In this document: positions 52,083-62,097 of the stretch, in pieces
Layout: each line of letters begins with the position of its first letter
Numbering within the stretch: position 1 is the first letter of the stretch
Assembly: GCA_964036195.1 (NCBI GenBank)
Contig: OZ038452.1
Span: 4,013,042-4,077,041, forward strand
Direction: 5' to 3'
Length of the DNA stretch: 64,000 bases
DNA from: Sphaerolaimus hirsutus
Lineage: Eukaryota; Nematoda; Chromadorea; Monhysterida; Sphaerolaimidae
Translations under genes and position numbers: made by a program
Notes under the pieces: generated by a model
Database searches by the model: none
Seen by the model: only the letters and a program-made list of their open reading frames with translations
What the model was told of the DNA's origin: nothing

Positions 52083-53577
52083 TCGTATTTACTCGAAAAA
52101 TCCCCCAGGGGAATTATTTTTTCGATAGACATTTTTTAGGGGGGATCTATTCGAGTGGGGGTATTATTGTTTCATCAAAATTTTCTAGCATGTTTCTTCC
52201 ACACTACATACACACGTATGTCCCGTTTCTATTGGTAAAGTCGGCAGACGTATCGCCCTACAAACATTTGCGTCAGTCTCTCCAGTGGAGAGTGCAGAGT
52301 TGTACAAATACCGGTATTTTTGGAAAACGTAAACGTAAACGTAAATACCTTTTCCAAATCAAAAGTATAAATACTAAAACGTAAGGTATTTTCAAAATAC
52401 CGGGGAAAATGTAAAATAAAACGTAAACGTAAAAATTAGATTAAGTGCTTCCACTATCAGAGAATACAAAAAACACAATGTTTTTTACAACATTGTGGAT
52501 GTTCATATAATCTCCATCGAACTTTTTCTGCTTACCTGTATTTTATATATATATTTAGAATGATGGGGTCGGGATATTGAATTGGGATTGGAGTTGACAT
52601 TTTGCGTCGTTGTCAACTAGTGGGTGTAGGGCCATAAGGTGCGAATTCCGTAACAGGAGAACTGAAAAAATTTATGAGTGAGAAGTAATGGCAAGTAATA
52701 ATTGAAAGAAAAGTAAATCTGTATGTGAAATGGCAAGTTAAAAGACAAATGGCCAGTCATGAGAAAACACTAAAAATGTCTTTGACTTTTTTTGCATTTC
52801 AGTTCTCACTCACAAAAATACTTTCCTTCAACTTTTTACTTTTCACTTACAAATTGAGGTTTGAGTTCTCCAATTGCGGAATTAGGACTCCTCAACATTA
52901 GAACATGTTGAACTCATCATAATACACTACATTTGTCAAACAATATGCTTCTGTGTAGCGTATTTTTACGTTTTCTCTGGTACCCGGGTAATTGTGCCAG
53001 GAAAACGTAACAAAGCGTAACGGTATTTTTGGAAAGCGTAAACGTAAACGTAAGTATAAATACCCGAATAACCGGGTATTTCGGGTAAACGTAAATACGT
53101 TTTCGCAACTCTGGGAGAGTGCATGTCGTCATTATTGTGACGCAATATTTTCGCTTCCAACGGACAACGTTGAAACGAAACGTTGAAACGGACACGGCGA
53201 ATAGCGTCCATTTATCTTTTAATATTTTTTTCTTTTTCAATTCCGAGCGTCCGGGTGGGACCCAAGCTTTGTGCTCGCTAACTCCAACTCTCCGATTTTG
53301 TAAGGTGAAATGTCCGCCGACTTTATTGCACATTCCATTGCATCTTTGCACTTCGGTGCGCTGCATTTGCATTCGATGAATCAAACCACACGCTGCTGTT
53401 TTGCTTGGTTTGACTTCATCAGTTGTTTTTGAAAACAAATGTGCTTTATCTACCTTATGTCGTAGGGGAGGGGGGGATTATTCGAGGGGGAATTGTTTTT
53501 TTCCTCACTCATCTAACAGGGGGGAATTTTTCGAGGGGGGAATTATTCAAGTGGGGGAATTATTCAAGTAAATACGG
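52083..53577. mobile_element. G-tract element P3 with long interior, split by a hAT-like element
   Basis: It starts TCGTATTTACTCG after TA and ends TTCAAGTAAATACGG before TA. The interior shares about 500 bases with 47800-48350. It is interrupted by the hAT-like element 52295-53113. Confidence 0.75.
52295..53113. mobile_element. hAT-like CAGAGTTG element, 819 bp, with paralogous empty site
   Basis: It starts CAGAGTTGTACAAATACCGG and ends TTTCGCAACTCTG, with an exact 8-bp duplication GGAGAGTG at 52287-52294 and 53114-53121. The empty target is visible inverted at 48285-48292 (CACTCTCC), present once, which confirms the duplication and the element borders. Confidence 0.93.
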
Positions 53578-53636
53578 TATTTGTATTTAAATTGGACACA
53601 ACAAATTGATATACCTATGCTTAAAGCATAGTTGTT

Positions 53637-54166
53637 TTACGTTTTACGTTGTATACGTATTTACATTTACTCAAAAAGTACGTATACTCGAGTACTGAGT
53701 AAATATTTACGTTTACATATACTTTGAAAAAAGTAGCTGTACTCGCTTTTACGTATACTTTTTGAGAGTACTCAAGTACAGAAAACGTATTTTAGATAGG
53801 CTTTGTTATAGGCTTTTCAAGGCGCGGACAGGAAAAAAGGCGAAAAAGGGGGAAAAAGTGAAATATCACAATTTTTTCTTCCAAAAGTAGCTTAAAATAG
53901 GCACATAACACACGGACTAGTGAATTTGAAGGTTAAAATGGTGAAAAAGTATGAAAATTACTTATATTGAGTGAAAATTGGGCCAAAATTTTCCAAAAAT
54001 ACTCAAAAATATGTTTTCTGGGGGAAAAGTATTTTACTCATGTTTACTCATGAGTAAAAGTAAATAAATTTTACTTTATGTTTTCTGTACTCAGGGGGTG
54101 AGTAAAAAATAAATACTTTACGTTTACGTACACTTTGAAAAAAGTTTGATACTTTTAACAACTCTG
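53637..54166. mobile_element. Element Z, uninterrupted inverted copy, 530 bp
   Basis: It starts CATAGTTGTTTTACG and ends ACTTTTAACAACTCTG. The flanks GCTTAAAG and GCCTTAAA are similar but not an exact duplication. It provides the reference for the two halves of Z at 48749-54684. Confidence 0.65.
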
Positions 54167-54239
54167 GCCTTAAATGGAAATTATTTAAGGGGGTGGATTT
54201 TATATATATATATATATAAGATATATATGCAGAAATAGT

Positions 54240-54432
54240 GAATTTTTTGTTGGCGCCATTTTGGCGCCTGGCACCATTGTTTCTGGCGCCCTTTGGCGCC
54301 CGGCGCCATTTTTTGAGATGGCGCCATGGCGCCATTGGCGCCTGGCACCATTTTCTGTGGCGCCCTTTGGCGTCCGGCGCCAATATTTTGAATGGCGCCA
54401 TGGCGCCATTTTCCCTGGTGCTTTTCCATCAC
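54240..54432. repeat. GGCGCC-rich palindromic mosaic
   Basis: Repeated TGGCGCCATTTTGGCGCC-like units end in GGTGCTTTTCCATCACTA, the same terminus as at 38613. A (TA)n run lies at 54202-54220. Confidence 0.7.
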
Positions 54433-54895
54433 TAATGTGCATGTAGACACATTTCTGACTTTTTTCCCCTATTTTTAGCATATTCTCTCCCTTTTTCCCT
54501 TCTATTCCTTCAAAAATTGATATAAAACACTTACCAAAAATACGTTTACTGTACTGGAATACTTTCAAAAAGTATACGTAGAAGCGATTACAGGAACTTT
54601 TTTCGTTGTAAACGTAAACGTATTTACTCTGTAGTTGAGTATACGTATTTATCGAGTAAAAGTAAATACGTTTTAACAACTATGCGCTGTGCATAGATCC
54701 CTGGCAAATTGACGCCATCATCGCTCGAAATATGCATTTTCAACTAACAATAGAAAAATATCGAAAGCATAATATGGTCATATGGAAAACATGAAATCTA
54801 GAAACAAGTTCACCTGTGACTTATAAGCTCAATTGTTCTTAGCTTTTTGCCACACGCCACTTCCCTTTTCACTCATCCACTAGCGAAATTGGCAC

Positions 54896-55105
54896 CAGGT
54901 GCCAGTCCCAGACCCTGTAAAATTCTGTGTAAAATGGCAAATGTCACGCAAAGTGTCAAAAGTCATGGAAAATGCCCTGCAAAATGTCTAATGTCATGTA
55001 AAATGCCATTTTACCATTTTGCAAGACATTTTCCATGACTTTTGACACTTTGCATGACATTTGACATGTTACAGGGCATTTTACAGGGTCTGGGACCGCC
55101 GCTAG
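54896..55105. mobile_element. CAGGTGCCAGTCCC mini-element ending at the UGT splice acceptor
   Basis: It starts CAGGTGCCAGTCCCAGACCC and ends GGGTCTGGGACCGCCGCTAG. The inverted form of the start aligns in register with the last 14 bases of the intron, so the acceptor AG is the final dinucleotide of the element. The body is a near palindrome of TGTCAAAAGTCATGG / CCATGACTTTTGACA. Confidence 0.7.
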
Positions 55106-55192
55106 ACTTGGACTGGGCTTAAGCGTGAATAAAAACAAATTGACAGTGGATGATTTGGTTGACAAGATGGCCCGATTGTTGGATGACCGGAA
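55106..55192 (+). CDS. UDP-glycosyltransferase exon (sugar-binding domain end)
   Basis: It completes the split Arg codon of the previous exon and reads LGLGLSVNKNKLTVDDLVDK then MARLLDDR, ending in two bases of a Lys codon before donor GTGAGT. G-L-G-L-S followed by a helix with a DDLxxxLxxLLxD pattern is the standard UGT segment after the signature. The 87-base exon preserves the frame on both sides. Confidence 0.9.
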
Positions 55193-55309
55193 GTGAGTTG
55201 AGGTGGTGGTCAATTAAAAACTTTGGTCAACGCAAACTCAACTCAACTCAAAGTTTGTTACAGAGTTATTGTCAATAAAATATTCTCCTCAAAAATCCCA
55301 AACCCTGCT

Positions 55310-55490
55310 CAGCTGGGGCCAGTTCCGCAAAATGTGAAGTGAGATGTGAAATGGCAAAGGCGAAGTGAAATGAGGGGTGAATTGAGAAGGAAATTGGCAA
55401 AAGCGAAGGGAAATTATGTTTAATTTTTATGTTTTTACTTCGCCTTTGCCATTTCACTTCTCACTTCTCATTTTGCGGAACTGGCACCTG
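55310..55490. mobile_element. Small palindromic CCAGTTCCGCAAAATG element
   Basis: It starts CAGCTGGGGCCAGTTCCGC and ends GCGGAACTGGCACCTG. The body is an inverted pair of GTGAAATGGCAAAGGCGAAG units. The outer CAGGTGCCAGT is shared with the CAGGTGCCAGTCCC family. Confidence 0.7.
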
Positions 55491-55956
55491 GTTACCTTTC
55501 CTGAGTATTTTTTTATAGTTTTTTTAAATTTTATTTATTTTTATGCTATTAGCCCTGGACTACAACTAGTGATGAAAAAAGCGCCAGGCTTTTGGTGCCA
55601 AGCGCCAAGCGTTTTTACTGGGTCTTTTGGGGATCAGTGACATTTGACCTGCCATTCGACTGGCCCTGTGCCTGTCGGCATGTAACCCATTCGGCATGTC
55701 GACAACGGATCAGGATTAGGGGTTTCCAGGTTTTGACCCGGGTTTGTGGGGGCTTCATATCATAGATAGCACTCCTCCGGACGGTTAGAGCTCGCAGGGC
55801 CTAATATATATATTTATGATATATCTGGCAAAATTGATAAAATAGAGCACAATTGAGCCATTTTGACCAAAAATAGGGGAAAAGTTGGTCAAAGTTTGCT
55901 CCGCCACATAGATACCTAGATAGCTGAGCGATTTGTGGTGGACTCAGGGGATAGTA

Positions 55957-56405
55957 CCGTATTTCCTCGAAATACCCCCCGGGGGGTGATTGTTTCATAG
56001 TGGTCCCGAGAGGGGGGGGGTCAAACGAGGGGGGGGGGTATTTCGAGGGGGGGGGTTATTATTTCACAAGAAAATTTTTGAAAACCAAGTACGAAATTGT
56101 CGTCTGAAACGTACGCAGACGTCGAAAAATGCAACAAAAACCGCCATTTATAAGGTTCTGTAGACTAATATTAGTATGTAGATGGTATGTACACTGTTCT
56201 AACGTGATTCCGACATTGTTTTTACGTGTGTTCTGCACTACGCAGAACACAAACTGCCATATTTGTGATGTACGTTCTCTTTACACTCAATTTGGGGGGG
56301 GGGTATTTCGAGGGGGGGGGTGATTGTTTCATAGTGGTCTCGAGAGGGGGGGGGTCAAACGAGGGGGGGGTATTTCGAGGGGGGGGGTATTTCGAGGAAA
56401 TACGG
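55957..56405. mobile_element. TA-flanked palindromic G-tract element P2, copy b
   Basis: It starts CCGTATTTCCTCGAAATACC and ends TTTCGAGGAAATACGG, with TA at 55955-55956 and 56406-56407. The interior has ACTAATATTAGTATGTAGAT and TGTTCTGCACTACGCAGAAC as in 46258-46911. Confidence 0.85.
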
Positions 56406-56580
56406 TAGTCTCGGGAAGGATATATAGCTGAGTAGCCCTCCCCGATTGCCATGAGACCCCCGCAATGGGTCTACATGCCAAGCGGTTAACATGCCAAGTG
56501 AGCTTACGTCCCTGCACTTTATGTGGACAAATTTTGTTCCATTTTATTATTTCACCTAGAAATGTTGAGATTTCTCTCAG

Positions 56581-56836
56581 ATACGCCGAAAACGCCAGGC
56601 GATTTTTTTACCTCATCAGCGACAAGATCTCGACGCCGGCAGCGATGCTGCAGTACAACCTGCGCAGATTTACCAAGCCGCACTTGAACAGGGTGCACGG
56701 CATGGACCGAGTCAGAAAGATGAGCTATGTGCAGTACTTTTGTCTAGATGTGATCTTTGTATGGAGCATGATGATAGTGCCAATTATGTATGCTTTGTTT
56801 AGCTTGTTATTTTCAATTATGACTGTGTTCAACTGA
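56581..56836 (+). CDS. UDP-glycosyltransferase last exon (tail and membrane anchor)
   Basis: It follows TTTCTCTCAG, completes the Lys codon, and reads YAENARRFFYLISDKISTPA, then MSYVQYFCLDVIFVWSMMIV and a hydrophobic run to FN and TGA at 56834-56836. The Y-x-E-N-A-x-R helix, the region preceding the membrane and the C-terminal transmembrane segment with very short tail are typical of animal UGTs, which are anchored in the ER membrane by this segment. With exons at 38231, 44974 and 55106 the coding length is 618 bases, 206 codons including stop, with all junctions in phase. An alternative acceptor CACCTAG (ends at 56559) is also in phase but would add seven residues not usual in the family. 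Confidence 0.93.
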
Positions 56837-57589
56837 TCACACAAATATTAAAATCGGGTGGGTGTGCCAGCGCCATCCCTCGCTGCCGAGGATGGCGCAA
56901 GCGACCCGCACCCACAATATGGTCAGAGACAGCAAAATGCGGAAATTCTAATATTAAAACTCAAATAACTACTGTATAAAAAAAAAGTTTACATCGTTAG
57001 AAAGCCCGTGTCAGATAGTACCATGTCTCTAATGTTCAGATTGATTGGTTGAGTTAGAAAAAAGTTATTCATGATTTTCTTTCTGAGGAGGTGGCATTCT
57101 TGTTGTAGTTGTTGTTGTTGTTGTTGTTGTTGTTATTGTTGTCCCGTGATACTTAAAAGTGCAATAACTTCTTTGCAACTCAACCGATTTGCATGGGTAA
57201 TGACTCATTTGAAAGAGCATATGATGTCATCTATTATTTTCAAAAATTTTGTTTACAAGCTCCGCCTACTTTAGTACTGTAGTGGTTTGAAATCTTCAAA
57301 CATGAATAAATTTAAAAAAATTGAATACAAACAAGGGAATAAATTTTTTTTTGATGTGTGTGGAAACAAGGGCTTTCAGATGAGCCAAATTTTATCAATT
57401 CTGGTCAAGATATAGAAAAGTTATTCAACTTTGCATGTTTTGTGTAAAAGGCCATGAGTGCTAAAAGCTTTATTTACTATTTGCAAGCACAAAAAAATGT
57501 ACTCTAATATCCCTTGCTCCATTTATTATCATTTCACAAGCACTATGCATTTAATACAATAGGTACGCTGAGCAAGTTTAGTGCAAAAT
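56837..57589. repeat. 3' flank of UGT: family D repeat copy
   Basis: Twenty-odd bases after the stop the sequence becomes family D (GGTGGGTGTGCCAGCGCCAT, then GAAAGAGCATATGATG and CAAGCTCCGCCTACTTT). It matches the interrupted copy at 24780-28430. A GTT microsatellite lies at 57098-57138. The UGT transcript 3' end must lie in or near this repeat. Confidence 0.7.
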
Positions 57590-58840
57590 CACCCCCTTAG
57601 TTTTTTACTCACCCCCTGAGTGCAGAAAACATAAAGTAAAATTTTTTAGTTTTACTCATGGGCATGGTTGGTTTTAGTAAAATTCTTTTTACTAAAATTG
57701 TTTTTTATTTTTGTTAAAATTGTAGATTATTGTTATTTTATTCATGTTTCAGTTTATTTTATTTTATTTTATTCTGAAATGTCATTAATAAAATAAAATG
57801 AAACCATTTTACAAAAATTTTACAAAAAATCAGAAATCTTGGATACAAGGACATAAAACAATGTGCACGCTAGAAGCATGCAGATGAATAGAAAAAAATG
57901 TATGTAAACTTGTGACACGGGTTGCGAGGTAGGTATTTTGTATTTTGACCCTCAGGGGGAGCTAATTGCTCCTTCCAAGGGAAGATAGCTAAAAATGGGT
58001 TGTTGTTTTTTGGGTGGGGGGCTTGCGGGGTTCAATATATTTATAGGCTTTTTCAAGGTATGGAATGAAGAAAATAAGAAAAAAAATCACAAACTAGTGA
58101 TTTTTAAGGTGAAAATATTTTAAAACATGTGAAAATTTGCAATTTTGGGCAACAACATTTCTCAATCACAACAATGAAAGATACAACAAGGCACTAGTAC
58201 TGCAAAATGGCAGCTAGAAACTTGAGCAACATGATAGAAAACTTTCTATAGAATTGAACAGACACTCGAGTTTTTGTAAAATTTTACTAAAATTGTACAA
58301 AAATTTGAATTATTGTACAATTTTACAAAAAATTTACAAAAATTCAAATTTTAGTAAAATTGTATTTTTATTTTATTAATTTTCCATTTTATTTTTTTAT
58401 TATTTTATTCTCCAATTTTCCATTTTATTTTTATTTTATTTTTATTTTTTTCTGAGATTTTGCCAACCCTGCTCATGGGTAAACATCAGAAAACTACTTT
58501 TTCCCCAGAAAACATGAAAGTGAGTATTTATTTAGGAATTTTGCCATAATTTTCACTCAAAATAACTAATTTTCATACCTTTTGTTTGATTTTAACCTTC
58601 AAAAACACTAGTTCATGGGTTATGTGCCTGTTTTCAGCTATTTTCGTCAATTTTTCCCATCTATGCCTTGAAAAAGCCAATAAAACAGCCTATCTGAATA
58701 TACTTTTTCTATACCCGATTACCTTCATAAAGTATATGCAAAACCAAGTACAGGTACTTTTTAAAAGTATAGATAAATGTAGTGAGTATATGTACTTTTT
58801 GAGTAAACATATGTACATTTTTACAACTATGGTGTCAAGA
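57590..58840. mobile_element. Element Z copy, split by a hAT-like element
   Basis: Z wording (TTTTACTCACCCCCTGAG at about 57605, GTACTTTTTGAGTAAACATA near 58790, end TTTTTACAACTATGG) is broken by the element 57663-58471. The left boundary of Z is unclear. Confidence 0.6.
57663..58471. mobile_element. hAT-like element, CATGGTTGG/CCAACCCTG ends, 809 bp
   Basis: It starts CATGGTTGGTTTTAGTAAAA and ends GAGATTTTGCCAACCCTG, with an exact 8-bp duplication CTCATGGG at 57655-57662 and 58472-58479. It is a close relative of 38816-39659, sharing nearly the whole length. Confidence 0.92.
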
Positions 58841-59033
58841 CCAGGCACATTTACAACAACTGCTGAGGGGTCTCAAACAGAGGGATTGGTAGCGGTTAAC
58901 CCCTATCTGGAGTGATTTTTGCAAAATTTTACCCAAAATTTTGTCCAAAATCACTTATTTTCATACCCCTTTATAGATTTTCACTTTCAAAGTCACTAGT
59001 TTTTTTGCCTATTTTCAGCTATTCTTTGTACTA
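58841..59033. other. Partial element Z sequence, no gene
   Basis: 58920-59030 repeats Z interior wording (CCAAAATCACTTATTTTCAT). No gene is seen. Confidence 0.4.
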
Positions 59034-59483
59034 CCATATATCCTTGAATAAGACCCCCCTGTTGGCCAGGTGAGGAAACAATAACGCCCCCCTTGAATAA
59101 CTCCCCCCTCTTGAATAAGTCCCCCCTCTGGGTGAAACGATTGGTATACAACACACGACAATGAAAACGAGACAAACAGAAAAAAAGCTATGTCTGGGCT
59201 GATTCATCAAATGCAAATGGGGTTGATGTGTGAAACGAAAAATACAAAAGAATGTTAGCCTACGGCCGGCATACGTTGTTTTTGTTCTTGTTGAACTGGT
59301 CATTTTCTGCATTAGATGTGTTGACGTAATGCATACAAACAATGAATAAAGTGAAAGTTTTCCTGGAAGTTCTGAGGAAAAAATAACTCCCCCCCTTGAA
59401 TTATACCCCCCCTTGAATAACTCCGCCCCAAAAACCTCTGACAAAATAATAACGCCCCTGGGGTCTTATTCAAGGATATACGG
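59034..59483. mobile_element. TA-flanked palindromic G-tract element P4, copy b
   Basis: It starts CCATATATCCTTGAATAAGA and ends TTCAAGGATATACGG, flanked by TA. It has TTGAATAACTCCCCCC arrays and is non-coding. Confidence 0.8.
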
Positions 59484-59499
59484 TATATGTGCTTACATA

Positions 59500-59547
59500 C
59501 CGTATTTCCTCGAAATACCCCCCGGGGGGTATTTCGAGGAAATACGG
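59500..59547. mobile_element. 48-base perfect palindrome made of P2 ends only
   Basis: The 24 bases from 59500 and the 24 ending at 59547 are exact reverse complements (outer CCGTATTTCCTCG, centre CCCCCCGGGGGG). TA flanks both sides (59498-59499 and 59548-59549). It is a minimal P2 element with no interior. Confidence 0.9.
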
Positions 59548-59549
59548 TA

Positions 59550-59740
59550 AGACTTACATTTTTAAGTATTTATGTAGATGGTGTAATACAGGTCCTAACG
59601 TAACACAGTCATCGTTTTAACGTCTGTTCTGCATCGTCCGGATCACAAACAGTAGCTTTTGTCATGTACGTTCTGTTTACAGTCAATTTGGGGAGGTATT
59701 TCGAGGGGGGGGGGCTAATAAATTCATAGTGTCCATTTCG
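59550..59740. repeat. P2 interior remnant
   Basis: TTTATGTAGATGGTGTAATA, then TTTTGTCATGTACGTTCTGT and GGTATTTCGAGGGGGGG correspond to the interior and one subterminal zone of P2 copies a and b. The termini are absent. Confidence 0.6.
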
Positions 59741-59904
59741 ACGCTGAATGCAAAATAAACATTAATTGGCTTGCCATATGCATTGAATGATGTTTCAAGT
59801 TGAGTTTCTGATTGCTATACAAATCTACAGAATGAAACACACACCATCTCAAACACGTTGTGCAATGTTGGCACATATCCTAAAATATGTAATGTATGTA
59901 CATA

Positions 59905-60184
59905 CCGTATTTGCTTGAATAATCCCCCTGGGGGATAATTATTTCGTCATACATTTTTGAGGGGGGAACTATTCGAGGGGGGGGGGATTATTCAAGGGGG
60001 AATTATTATTTTGTCAAAATTTTCAAGCATGTTTCTATCAACTCATTTCAAGAAATATGCTTTATAAACACAATAATGTGCCATTTTTGTTAAAATAAGG
60101 AACAACAAATTAATCAAATCTTTAATGGGGGGATTATTCGAGGGGGGGAATTATTCAAGGGGGGGACTATTCAAGCAAATACGG
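59905..60184. mobile_element. TA-flanked palindromic G-tract element P3, copy c
   Basis: It starts CCGTATTTGCTTGAATAATC and ends TTCAAGCAAATACGG, flanked by TA. It is non-coding. Confidence 0.83.
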
Positions 60185-60194
60185 TAGTTGAATA

Positions 60195-60541
60195 CTGTAT
60201 TTCCTCGAAATACCCCCCTTGAATTAACCCCCCCCCTCGAAACACCCCCCTCTGAAAAAATGTACATCATGTATTATATGTAACGTACATGATGGTTTGC
60301 ACCGCACCTACACATATACCCAGTGTGAGTAGCGATATGTACGTTAATATGCCCACATATATCCTTTTTCATCACATTTATTACCCCTTTTGGGCATGTT
60401 TTCACATAATCTTTACTACCAATTCCACAAAAATTTCTGACAAAATAATAGACCCCTTTGAATAAGCCCCCCCCCTCGAAATACCCCCTCAAAATTTCCA
60501 CTCTGAAAAAAAACCCTTGGGGGTATTTCGAGGAAATATGG
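60195..60541. mobile_element. TA-flanked palindromic G-tract element P2, short copy
   Basis: It starts CTGTATTTCCTCGAAATACC and ends TTTCGAGGAAATATGG, flanked by TA. Only nine bases separate it from the neighbouring P3 copy, so elements of this type insert next to each other. Confidence 0.8.
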
Positions 60542-62097
60542 TAAACTTTTTCGAATTGGTATGAATAAATCAATATGAATACACAATGTTTGGGCAGTAG
60601 ATATATGTCTTTTTCTAGGTGGTGTTGCATGGGGTGAGCGAGCCCCCACCATTCATAAGCCTCTGTAAACAAACACCCCCATTTAAAGATACTGGTAAAA
60701 TCTATGGTTGAAGCCGATTATCTTCATATGATAGGTGGCCATGTCTTCTTCATTAAAATACAAAAACTGTGTTCCTTACAAGGGAAATTGATTTCCATTC
60801 CTTGCCTTGGCTTTACATGTATTATAATTCGCTGGCTGGTTTAGGGATGTAATTGTTTCAATGATTTTCTTAAAATTTTTCACTTTATATAAAAACTGGA
60901 TCAATGGCCCTGCGCACACTAGTTTTGACACAAAATTTCTAAAACTCAGTAAAGAGCTTAAACCATGTTTGAGTTTTCCACAATGGGTTATTTTTTATCT
61001 ATGTCAACTGTAGTTGACTGCCACCTCACTGTAGAAAACTCAAGTGTGTTCTAAGCTGATTTGTGAGTTTTCGAAATTTCGTGTGCAAACTAGTGTGTGC
61101 AGGCACAATAAAACCATGCTTTTTCCATTGCCAGGCTGGTTTTTTGTAGCTTTTTTGGCAACACCAAGATTAGGGATGGCCGAAAAAGGTTTTTTTTCAA
61201 CGACAGGGTTTTTTTTATAAAAACTGTTTTTTTTCAAAAAAGGGTTTTATTTTTAACAAACCGTTTTTGTCAAAAGATCCAGATCTGGTCATTAGTTATG
61301 GAAAAGGCACCGGGAAATATGGCACCGCACCGCACCGGCACCCACATATTGTATATTTTTTTGAAGCACGTTTTTATGTGGATGCCAAAAATGGTCCTAA
61401 CTCAAATTTGAAAAATTTGTAGATCGGTACTTTTAGAAGCACACCCTTCATATTTTCATGAATTCTCCACTGATTTTGATGGTTTATGATTTCAAATGAT
61501 CAGAATGATCTGGCGATCACTTGATGAAGCATTTCAAATGATAAAAAATGAAAGCTTGAATATTTAATATGCTCCGATACACATAGTCACTGTTGTCTAC
61601 CGACTGGGATGGAAGTAGCTATACTTTGTCATAAACTGACAACAAATTATTAACATAATGATGAAACAAATGTGATATTTATGATTATGAAAGACAACAC
61701 AATTTTTGTTCCCTTTTCAGAAGTTGATGGCAGATTTCAAAGTATTTTTTCTTCAAAATTGACTAAAAACATTTGGGCATATAAATATGAATAAACACAT
61801 GCTGTGGATGAAATTTTACACTGTATGAAGAGTTGGCCAGTGCCTTTAACAGTGCCTTTTACTTTGGCCCTGTGCTAGCACCTTTGGTGCAAAAATGGCA
61901 CCACACAGCACGGCACTGGTGCTATTCTGAGGAAAACGGCACCAGCACCGGCAGGGCACCCTCAAAAAAGGCACCGCACCACACCAGCACCGGTGGTCAT
62001 GAGTCAACATATACAGGTAAATCAGACAGGTGACAGTACTTTGTCATGTTATATATAGCCATAGAATGGCTGTAGAATTATGGTATAGCATTATAAG
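60542..62097. other. Repeat-rich flank, no gene
   Basis: 60905-61110 is an inverted pair with CACACTAGTTTTGACAC / GCAAACTAGTGTGTGC. 61172 starts TAGGGATGGCCGAAAAAGG, a hAT-like end also seen inverted at 34522-34541. 61350-61452 is one end of element H. 61450-61740 resembles 3880-4170. 61270-62000 has GGCACCGCACC steps. No coding content is seen. Confidence 0.45.

Larger units (their letters stand above)
48749..54684. mobile_element. hAT-like element Z with about 5.5 kb of nested insertions
   Basis: It starts CAGAGTTTTTAAAAGTACGG and ends GTTTTAACAACTATG, with an exact 8-bp duplication CGCTGTGC at 48741-48748 and 54685-54692. The two Z halves (48749-48957 and about 54435-54684) match the uninterrupted inverted copy 53637-54166, including TACTCACCCCCTGAG and GTATACGTA. 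Everything between is later insertions listed separately. Confidence 0.8.
45107..55105. other. UGT intron, about 10 kb, with mini-element ends at both splice sites
   Basis: It starts GTGGCAGTGCCGAGCCC and ends GGGTCTGGGACCGCCGCTAG. Inside lie two large nests (45104-47380 and 48749-54684) plus non-repetitive spacer 47381-48740. No other exon is recognised. Confidence 0.7.
55193..56580. other. UGT intron, about 1.4 kb
   Basis: Donor GTGAGT, acceptor TTTCTCTCAG. It holds a 181-base palindromic element (55310-55490), part of a GGCGCC-type element near 55570, and a P2 palindrome (55957-56405). Confidence 0.75.
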
